7,432 nt of DNA, taken from the NCBI GenBank assembly GCA_001303545.1, contig LJUA01000076.1:1-7432 (forward strand). The letters run 5' to 3'. Positions 1 to 4,537 of this stretch are shown in pieces. The notes under the pieces were generated by a model. It did no database searches and had not been told where the DNA came from. It saw nothing but the letters and a program-made list of their open reading frames with translations. A program made the translations under genes and the position numbers. Position 1 is the stretch's first letter. The number at the start of each line of letters is the position of its first letter. This DNA is from Dehalococcoidia bacterium SM23_28_2 (lineage in GTDB: Bacteria > Chloroflexota > Dehalococcoidia > SM23-28-2).

Positions 1-642
1 ATCACCTCCTCCCGGCCGGTGATGTTGCCCATCCCCAAAGTGGACAAAGAGAAGTGCACCTACTGTCGGGTCTGCTCTGAAGCCTGTCCCTACAAGGCTA
101 TCGCTGTGATGGGCGAAAACGCCCTGGTTTTTCCGGAGCTATGTCACGGCTGCGGCGTCTGCACCTACATGTGCCCAGAGAAGGCAATTAGCGAAGAGGA
201 GCGGCAAGTAGGCGTAGTCGAGGAAGGACACGCGGGCGAAGTGCGCTTCGTCCACGGGCGACTGGCCATCGGCGAGGCCATGGCCGGGCCGGTGATCCGC
301 GCTGTCAAGCAGTGGGCCGACCGGAATAGCACAGTCATCGTTGATGTGCCACCGGGTAACTCGTGCCCGGTGGTGGAAGCGGTAAAGGGCAGCGACTTCT
401 GCCTTCTGGTCACCGAACCGACCCCCTTCGGGGTCATAAATCGCGACGGCTCGGGAGACCAAAGCGTGGAACGCTATTGTGCTCAGCAGCACATCCCTGT
501 CCTCCTCAAGATCCCCCTTGACAGGCAAATAGCCGAGCTGTACTGCCGCGGCCAAACCTTGGTGGCTGGCATGCCATCCTGGCGCGAGGCTTTCGGCGAC
601 CTTTTAGGGAGCATTCAACGCCTGGCAGTAGTGAAACAGTGA
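1..642 (+). CDS. MinD-type P-loop ATPase with inserted 2x[4Fe-4S] ferredoxin domain, 5'-partial
   Basis: The reading frame is open to the left edge, so the ATG/GTG codons at 19-24 are internal and the true start with the Walker A loop lies outside; 213 residues are visible. The first visible residues (ITSSRPVMLPIP) match the segment that in this family directly precedes the ferredoxin insert. Two cysteine clusters follow, CTYCRVCSEAC and CHGCGVCTYMC, enough for two [4Fe-4S] clusters. After them come VDVPPGNSCPV (the family's DxPPGxxCPV switch/Walker B region) and TEPTPFG. Between TEPTPFG and VINRDG about 20 residues present in the neighbouring paralogue (643-1500) are missing, so one helix and strand of the nucleotide-binding fold appear lost. 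The family (Mrp/MinD-related, soluble) is usually found as tandem pairs and is thought to act in Fe-S or metal-cluster handling; the exact reaction is not established. The stop TGA abuts the next gene. The gene may be functional in altered form, a decaying copy, or carry an assembly error. Confidence 0.88.
   Translation: MTSSRPVMLPIPKVDKEKCTYCRVCSEACPYKAIAVMGENALVFPELCHGCGVCTYMCPEKAISEEERQVGVVEEGHAGEVRFVHGRLAIGEAMAGPVIRAVKQWADRNSTVIVDVPPGNSCPVVEAVKGSDFCLLVTEPTPFGVINRDGSGDQSVERYCAQQHIPVLLKIPLDRQIAELYCRGQTLVAGMPSWREAFGDLLGSIQRLAVVKQ
420..435. repeat. Perfect 6-bp hairpin at the internal gap of the first ATPase gene
   Basis: GACCCC (420-425) and GGGGTC (430-435) are perfect reverse complements around a CTTC loop. 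The hairpin encodes the T-P-F-G-V residues that sit exactly where about 20 codons are missing compared with the paralogue downstream. It may be chance within a GC-rich gene, or mark a slippage or template-switch site. Confidence 0.55.
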
Positions 643-1500
643 GTGATGAGGGAAATCGTCGTACTTAGCGGAAAGGGGGGAACCGGCAAGACCGTCGTCG
701 CCGCCTCGCTGGCGGCGCTGGCAGAGAACAAGGTTATCTCCGACTGCGATGTCGATGCCGCCAACCTCCATCTGGTGCTCCGGCCCGAGGTGAGGGAGAC
801 ACACGAGTTCTGGGGCCAGAAGGTGGCCGTCATCGACCGGGAGGCGTGCACTAGCTGCGGTCTCTGCGTGGACGCCTGCCGCTTCGACGCCATCCAGGAG
901 TTCCAGGTCGATCCCCTTTCCTGCGAGGGCTGCGGCTTCTGCCTCCACGTTTGTCCGGAGCAGGCGGTGGCAATGGTCGACACCCTCGCCGGCCACTGGT
1001 ACGTCTCCGATACCCGATATGGGCCGCTGGTGCATGCTCGTCTGGAGGCCGGGCAGGAGAACTCGGGCAAGCTGGTCGCGGCAGTAAGGCAGAAGGCCAG
1101 GGGCCTCGCCAAGGAGGAGAGTTCGGACTACATCCTCAGCGACGGGCCGCCGGGGATCGGCTGCCCGGTGATCTCCTCCCTCTCCGGGGCAAACCTGGCC
1201 CTCATCATCAGCGAGCCCAGCCTGAGCGCCATCCACGACCTAGAACGGGTGCTGGCCGTGTGCTGCCATTTTGGCGTGACGGCGCTGGTGTGCATAAACA
1301 AGTGTGACCTTGATGAAGGGAACTCCCGACATATCGAGGACTACTGCCACCAGGCGGGCATAGACGTGGGAGCCAAGATTCCCTTCGACACCGTGGTCAG
1401 CGATGCCATCGCCCAGGGTGTGCCGGTGGTGGAGTTCGGCGACGGCGTGGTGTCGCGGCGCATACAGGAGCTCTGGAAAGTGGTGGCCGCTCGCTGGTGA
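643..1500 (+). CDS. MinD-type P-loop ATPase with inserted 2x[4Fe-4S] ferredoxin domain, complete
   Basis: This 285-residue protein starts with a deviant Walker A motif, GKGGTGKT at residues 10-17, followed by SDCDVDAANLHL (33-44). A bacterial-ferredoxin-like insert holds CTSCGLCVDAC (69-79) and CEGCGFCLHVC (94-104), ligands for two [4Fe-4S] clusters. The fold resumes with SDGPPGIGCPV (166-176) and a nucleotide-base-contact type INKCD motif. It is the tandem paralogue of the gene ending at 642; such pairs are common in anaerobes beside NifX/NifB-domain proteins, as here, which supports a role in ATP-dependent Fe-S or metal-cluster transfer, though substrates are unknown. The start is GTG 643, directly after the upstream TGA, or ATG 646. 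No good Shine-Dalgarno is visible, so translation probably depends on re-initiation after the upstream gene. No targeting signal or membrane segment is seen; it should be cytoplasmic. Confidence 0.93.
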   Translation: MMREIVVLSGKGGTGKTVVAASLAALAENKVISDCDVDAANLHLVLRPEVRETHEFWGQKVAVIDREACTSCGLCVDACRFDAIQEFQVDPLSCEGCGFCLHVCPEQAVAMVDTLAGHWYVSDTRYGPLVHARLEAGQENSGKLVAAVRQKARGLAKEESSDYILSDGPPGIGCPVISSLSGANLALIISEPSLSAIHDLERVLAVCCHFGVTALVCINKCDLDEGNSRHIEDYCHQAGIDVGAKIPFDTVVSDAIAQGVPVVEFGDGVVSRRIQELWKVVAARW

Positions 1501-1539
1501 GGCGGCCCGTTGTCAGCGGAGGCTTGTGTTGCTGAGCAC

Positions 1540-1545
1540 GGAGGA
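1540..1545 (+). promoter_or_regulatory. Shine-Dalgarno of the zinc ribbon gene
   Basis: GGAGGA ends five bases before ATG 1551. It fixes that start and shows that this gene is translated independently of the ATPase gene 50 bases upstream. Confidence 0.8.
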
Positions 1546-1550
1546 ACAGA

Positions 1551-1787
1551 ATGCCGATCTATGACTACAAATGCCGCCAGTGCGGCCAGGTGTGCGAACT
1601 CTTCCAGCGTAGTCTGGATGCAAAGCCGGGCAAGTGTCCCAACTGCGGTGGCGAAAGCCTGGAGAGGCTGATTTCCGCCTTTAGCCTGCTTGGGAGCGGA
1701 ACCGGCGAGGGCACCACCTGCTGCGGCAGAGACACGCGCTGCGAAAGCCCTCCCTGCTCCGCAGATGACATCTGCCGGAGGAGGTAA
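1551..1787 (+). CDS. FmdB-type small zinc ribbon protein
   Basis: The 78-residue product opens with MPIYDYKCRQCG, the hallmark N-terminus of the FmdB/CxxC putative regulatory family (named from a gene in the formamidase region of Methylophilus). The zinc-ribbon ligands are C8, C11, C29 and C32, with KCPNCGG as the second knuckle. A cysteine-rich tail (C57, C58, C64, C69, C75; CCGRDTRC then PPC) follows a glycine-rich linker; similar CCGRxxRC tails occur in anaerobe members of the family as I remember them. The biochemical role of the family is not settled; regulation or metal/Fe-S related binding are the usual suggestions. Here it lies between paired ferredoxin-ATPases and a NifX-type protein, which favours a part in cofactor handling (inference). 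The TAA stop lies three bases before the next start, and the last codons contain that gene's ribosome site. Confidence 0.88.
   Translation: MPIYDYKCRQCGQVCELFQRSLDAKPGKCPNCGGESLERLISAFSLLGSGTGEGTTCCGRDTRCESPPCSADDICRRR
1777..1784 (+). promoter_or_regulatory. Shine-Dalgarno embedded in the end of the zinc ribbon gene
   Basis: GGAGGAGG lies within the last codons of the zinc ribbon gene, directly before its TAA, and five bases upstream of ATG 1790. It supports 1790 as the next start and close translational coupling. Confidence 0.8.
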
Positions 1788-1789
1788 GA

Positions 1790-2083
1790 ATGGCCCCCGA
1801 CATGGAGCTTGAGCCAAGATACTCAACGAGGGAGATACCGGGCAGGTGCATCAAATGCTTGGCCGAGGAGCAATATCGGGATTGCTTCAGGCAACTTCTG
1901 AAGGGTGGACGTGAAAACGAAGAGCTCAGAGAAACGTATGAAGCTGTCGTGGCCCTTCTGAAATCTCCTGAGCTCCAGAAGCTGCGCGATGAGTCGGAGA
2001 GGCATCTTGCCGAGGGCCGGGACGTCAAGGTCGTGCTGCATCTGGGCGAGGGGGAACCCAGGTACGAGATAAAGGTATGTTAG
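1790..2083 (+). CDS. Conserved-looking small protein of unknown function (97 aa)
   Basis: I do not recognise this family. The gene is well supported as real: a strong Shine-Dalgarno precedes ATG 1790, it is packed three bases after the upstream stop, and it ends in tandem stops (TAG 2081, TAA 2084). The protein is charged and soluble, with no signal peptide or membrane segment. Visible features are a C20-x-x-C23 pair, C32, a central region rich in Glu, Leu and Lys (about 42-75) likely to form helices, then VKVVLHLGEGEPRYEIKV, likely a beta hairpin, and a cysteine as the very last residue (C97). The cysteines could bind metal, but four are scattered and the site is not a standard zinc ribbon. 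Its place between the zinc ribbon and NifX-type genes suggests a role in the same process. ATG 1802 is an alternative start. Confidence 0.72.
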   Translation: MAPDMELEPRYSTREIPGRCIKCLAEEQYRDCFRQLLKGGRENEELRETYEAVVALLKSPELQKLRDESERHLAEGRDVKVVLHLGEGEPRYEIKVC

Positions 2084-2090
2084 TAATCTG

Positions 2091-2099
2091 GGAAGGGGG
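2091..2099 (+). promoter_or_regulatory. Purine-rich ribosome site supporting a TTG start
   Basis: GGAAGGGGG ends six bases before TTG 2106. The GTG at 2101 runs into a stop after two codons (GTG AAT TGA), so TTG is the only start that keeps the family's N-terminal beta strand. Confidence 0.6.
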
Positions 2100-2105
2100 C
2101 GTGAA

Positions 2106-2504
2106 TTGAGAATCGCTGCCGTTTCTGACGATGAGGTGCATATCAGCCAGCACTTTGGGCGGGCACCCTACTATGTGGTTCTGACGGTCGAAGAGGGCAA
2201 GGTCGTCGACAGCGAGACGCGTCCGAAGGCTGGCCACCGCACCTTCGCTGCTCAGGGTCACCCCAGGCTGGCCCCCGGCGAGAGGCACGGCTACGACCCC
2301 GGATCCCAGGCCAAGCATCGGAGTATGGCGGAGGCCATCTCTGACTGCGAGGTCCTTATTGCCGGCGGTATGGGCATGGGAGCGTACGAGAGCCTCAAGG
2401 GCTACGGCATTCGGCCGATCATCACCGACGTGGCAGTCATCCGGGAGGCCGTCCTGCGATACATAGACGGCAATCTGCCCGACCTTAGGGAGCGGCTGGA
2501 CTGA
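2106..2504 (+). CDS. NifX/NifB-domain protein, dinitrogenase iron-molybdenum cofactor family
   Basis: The 132-residue protein matches the Fe-Mo cofactor biosynthesis domain (PF02579 type): MRIAAVSDDEVHISQHFGRA at residues 1-20 and C81-EVLIAGGMGMGAYESL (81-96), followed by IRPIITDV. In characterised relatives (NifX, NafY, the C-terminus of NifB) the domain binds iron-molybdenum cofactor or its Fe-S precursor. Stand-alone versions are common in anaerobes without nitrogenase, so nitrogen fixation cannot be inferred; no nif structural genes are seen. The loop after RPKAGH is histidine-containing (H44, H52, H61, H71), a position where relatives often carry His-rich stretches, and could hold metal. 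Translation starts at TTG 2106. Neighbouring ferredoxin-ATPases and the molybdopterin enzyme downstream suggest metallocluster carriage (inference). Confidence 0.88.
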   Translation: MRIAAVSDDEVHISQHFGRAPYYVVLTVEEGKVVDSETRPKAGHRTFAAQGHPRLAPGERHGYDPGSQAKHRSMAEAISDCEVLIAGGMGMGAYESLKGYGIRPIITDVAVIREAVLRYIDGNLPDLRERLD

Positions 2505-2526
2505 CCAAACCGCAAGGGGCACCAGT

Positions 2527-2534
2527 GGGGAGAG
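2527..2534 (+). promoter_or_regulatory. Shine-Dalgarno-like site of the DUF364 gene
   Basis: GGGGAGAG lies six bases before GTG 2541 in the 36-base gap after the NifX-type gene. It supports the GTG start. Confidence 0.55.
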
Positions 2535-2540
2535 AACACC

Positions 2541-3287
2541 GTGAAGATCCTGGATGATGTGATAGCTACCCTCCAGGAAGATGCGCCGGTCCAGGGGGTG
2601 CAGGTCGGCCGGTTCTGGACCGCCGTCTGCAGCCGGAGATGCGGCCTGGCCTCAACGGTGGGGCCGGAGGTGCACGAGCACGGTGCCGTCCACGTGGGCG
2701 AGGCCGGGAGGCTGGCCGACAGAAGCGCACTGGAGTTGACCGAACTGGCCTACTCGGAGAGCACGCTGGAGGCAGGTATCGGCCTGGCGGCCATCAACTC
2801 CCTGCTGGACGTGGATGAGGCGCGCTGTGTGGAGCTCAACGCCGCCGAGCTGCTGATCGACCGCGGCCGGGGCAAGAGGGTGGCATTGGTGGGCCACTTT
2901 CCCTTCGTACCAGCCCTGCGCCAGGCAGCCGAACGACTTTGGGTGATCGAGCTCCATCCGCAGCCGGGCGACGTGGGCGCGGAGGAGGCGGAAGCCATCC
3001 TGCCACAAGTGGACATTGCCGCCATCACCGGCAGCGCCTTCATCAACCACACTATGGAACGACTGCTAAGCCTGTGCCTGCCCCCAACCCTGGTCGTGAT
3101 CCTCGGCCCGAGCACGCCTCTGTCGCCCGTCCTGTTCGACTACGGCGTGGACGTCATCTCGGGCATACAGGTGACCGATCCAGTGCTGGCCTTGCGCTGC
3201 CTGAGCGAGGGGGCTACCTTCCGACAGATGCAGGGCGTGCGCCTGCTCATGATGCAGCGCGCAGAGAGGAAGCTAACTGGCAAGTGA
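2541..3287 (+). CDS. DUF4213/DUF364 protein, putative heavy-metal chelation
   Basis: The 248-residue protein shows the two-part layout of this family. The N-terminal DUF4213-like part carries VQVGRFWTAVCSRRCGLAST (20-39) and EAGIGLAAINSLL (77-89). The C-terminal DUF364 part is Rossmann-like, beginning at KRVALVGHFPFVP (112-124), then LWVIELHPQPGD and a DIAAITGSAFINHTME stretch. Structural work on family members led to the name 'putative heavy-metal chelation domain', but the physiological function is not known; members often adjoin metal transport or molybdopterin-enzyme genes. C30 and C34 are extra potential ligands. The start is GTG 2541. The stop TGA (3285-3287) overlaps the GTG of the radical SAM gene by four bases, so the two are probably made in a fixed ratio and may act together. 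No membrane segment is seen. Confidence 0.87.
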   Translation: MKILDDVIATLQEDAPVQGVQVGRFWTAVCSRRCGLASTVGPEVHEHGAVHVGEAGRLADRSALELTELAYSESTLEAGIGLAAINSLLDVDEARCVELNAAELLIDRGRGKRVALVGHFPFVPALRQAAERLWVIELHPQPGDVGAEEAEAILPQVDIAAITGSAFINHTMERLLSLCLPPTLVVILGPSTPLSPVLFDYGVDVISGIQVTDPVLALRCLSEGATFRQMQGVRLLMMQRAERKLTGK

Positions 3288-4051
3288 GCTCGATTATCTA
3301 CGGCCCAGTGCCATCGTGGCGGCTGGGCCGATCTTTGGGTGTGGATCTACTGACTGGCGACGGCAAGACCTGCTCCTTCGACTGCATCTACTGTCAGTTG
3401 GGGAGAACAGCGCGGCGGCTGGCAGTGCGGGCTGAGTTCGTCCCTCTGAGCGCCCTTGCGCGGGAACTGGAGGGAGCCAGGAACGTACCGGCTGACTACG
3501 TCACGTTCTCGGGAATGGGCGAACCCACTCTGGCCAGCAACCTGGGAGACGCCCTGCGATTGGCCCGGGAGGTGCTAGGGCTGCCCACCGCCGTCCTCAC
3601 GAACTCTTCGCTAATGGCAAGGGAGGACGTGCGCCGCGAGTTGGCCTACGCTGATGTGGTGGTTGCCAAGCTGGATGCTCCTGATGAGCAGCTATTCCGG
3701 CGGATCAACCAGGCGCTGCCGTCCTTCTCCCTGACCGAAATCGTGGAGTCTATCGAGCTCTTCAGGACAGCGTACACGGGAAAGCTGGCGCTTCAGATCA
3801 TGTTCGTTGAGGCCAACCGAGACGCCGCGCGCAGTATGGCCGCCATCGCCGGCAAACTGTCGCCCGACGAGGTGCAGATCAACACTCCTCTGCGTCCCTG
3901 CCCGGTCAGGCCCTTGACGACAGACGAGATCGCTGCAATACGGGAGGAGTTTCGCATGCTTCCAAATGTAGTCACGGTGTACGACGCCGTCAGGCCTGAA
4001 GTGGTGGCCATCGATGTGTTAGAGACACGCCGACGGAGGCCAGAGACCTAA
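3284..4051 (+). CDS. Radical SAM protein, COG0731 (wyosine-synthetase-like) family
   Basis: The 255-residue enzyme starts SSIIYGPVPSWRLGRSLGVD (2-21), the family signature, followed by the radical SAM cluster motif C30-SFD-C34-IY-C37 (CxxxCxxC), which binds a [4Fe-4S] cluster that cleaves S-adenosylmethionine. GMGEPT at 77-82 is the SAM-contacting strand. VLTNSSL, VVAKLDAPDEQLFRRIN and VQINTPLRPCPVRPL further identify the family. Archaeal COG0731 members include the tRNA wyosine enzyme Taw1; bacterial ones of this short form lack an assigned reaction and need not act on tRNA. The start GTG 3284 overlaps the stop of the DUF364 gene; the in-frame sequence further upstream (from 2939) is a shadow of that gene. 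A weak ribosome site, AGAGGAAG, lies 11 bases upstream. Its position between cofactor genes and the formate-dehydrogenase-like genes suggests a maturation or modification role (inference). Confidence 0.88.
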   Translation: MSSIIYGPVPSWRLGRSLGVDLLTGDGKTCSFDCIYCQLGRTARRLAVRAEFVPLSALARELEGARNVPADYVTFSGMGEPTLASNLGDALRLAREVLGLPTAVLTNSSLMAREDVRRELAYADVVVAKLDAPDEQLFRRINQALPSFSLTEIVESIELFRTAYTGKLALQIMFVEANRDAARSMAAIAGKLSPDEVQINTPLRPCPVRPLTTDEIAAIREEFRMLPNVVTVYDAVRPEVVAIDVLETRRRRPET

Positions 4052-4067
4052 GCCAGAGCCTCTGGTC
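4040..4067. repeat. Duplicated CCAGAG facing CTCTGG in the intergenic junction
   Basis: CCAGAG occurs at 4040-4045 and again at 4053-4058; CTCTGG at 4060-4065 can pair with either, giving two mutually exclusive stems around the radical SAM stop codon. There is no following T-run, so it is not a classical terminator. It could be an RNA processing or modulation site, or chance. Confidence 0.3.
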
Positions 4068-4084
4068 GGAGCAACATGGAACTG

Positions 4085-4092
4085 AAAGGAGG
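4085..4092 (+). promoter_or_regulatory. Strong Shine-Dalgarno deciding the MvhD-type start
   Basis: AAAGGAGG lies four bases before ATG 4097. It is downstream of the other in-frame ATG at 4076, so 4097 is the likely start and the 4076 reading is seven residues too long. Confidence 0.8.
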
Positions 4093-4096
4093 AACC

Positions 4097-4537
4097 ATGG
4101 ATGAAGTTGAAGCAAGAAGAAACGGGTTTGAGCCAACCATAGTGGGGTTCTTCTGCAACTGGTGCTCCTACGCGGGGGCCGACGTGGCAGGCACCGCTCG
4201 GATGCAATACCCGTCGAACCTGAGGATAGTCAGGGTAATGTGCTCTGGCAGAGTAGACGAACGGCTGGTGCTCAAGGCGTTCGCACTAGGCGCAGACGGC
4301 GTCCTCGTCTGCGGCTGCCACCCGGGAGACTGTCACTATCAGAGAGGCAATCTGAGCGCCAGGAGGAGAGTGGTAGGCCTGAAGCCCTTCCTTGAGGCCG
4401 TAGGAGTCGGCGGCGACAGGCTGAGGCTGGAATGGATCTCGGCCTCCGAGGGCCCGAGCGTGGTGAGAACCGTCACCGGTTTTGTCGAGACCCTCAAGCA
4501 GCTCGGGCCGAGCCCATTCAGGAGGGCAGGATCGTGA
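4097..4537 (+). CDS. mvhD: MvhD/FlpD-type [2Fe-2S] electron-transfer subunit
   Basis: The 146-residue protein belongs to the methyl-viologen-reducing hydrogenase delta subunit family (PF02662). The conserved core is visible: GFFCNWCSYAGAD (C20, C23), RVMCSGRVD (C49), and GVLVCGCHPGDCHY (C72, C74, C79); the five or six cysteines hold a [2Fe-2S] cluster in the methanogen protein. MvhD links a hydrogenase or formate dehydrogenase to the flavin-bifurcating HdrA of heterodisulfide reductase. Here it immediately precedes, and overlaps by GTGA, an FdhA-type catalytic subunit, so it most likely passes electrons between that enzyme and an Hdr-like complex (inference; hdrA is not in the window). ATG 4097 is chosen over 4076 because of the ribosome site at 4085-4092. 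The product is soluble and cytoplasmic. Confidence 0.92.
   Translation: MDEVEARRNGFEPTIVGFFCNWCSYAGADVAGTARMQYPSNLRIVRVMCSGRVDERLVLKAFALGADGVLVCGCHPGDCHYQRGNLSARRRVVGLKPFLEAVGVGGDRLRLEWISASEGPSVVRTVTGFVETLKQLGPSPFRRAGS
4521..4525 (+). promoter_or_regulatory. Shine-Dalgarno deciding the FdhA-type start
   Basis: GGAGG, inside the last codons of the MvhD-type gene, is eight bases upstream of GTG 4534. It supports that start rather than the longer in-frame opening at 4432. Confidence 0.75.

Noticed and set aside
604..1236. Minus-strand open frame opposite the second ATPase gene
   Set aside because: It is a shadow of a gene with Walker A and two Fe-S cysteine clusters; its product is low-complexity and unlike any family.
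1513..1535. Weak inverted repeat TCAGC/GCTGA between the second ATPase and the zinc ribbon gene
   Set aside because: Only five pairs around a 13-base loop and no T-run; too weak to call a terminator or operator.
2106..2504. Evidence for nitrogen fixation from the NifX/NifB-type protein
   Set aside because: Stand-alone proteins of this domain are widespread in non-diazotrophs, and no nifH, nifD, nifK or radical SAM NifB is present here.
2939..3283. Possible 115-residue N-terminal extension of the radical SAM protein
   Set aside because: The extension is an out-of-frame reading of the DUF364 gene; the family signature begins right after GTG 3284, which overlaps the upstream stop.
4432..4533. 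Possible 34-residue N-terminal extension of the FdhA-type protein
   Set aside because: It overlaps the MvhD-type gene in another frame, while GTG 4534 has a good ribosome site and gives the normal FdhA N-terminus.
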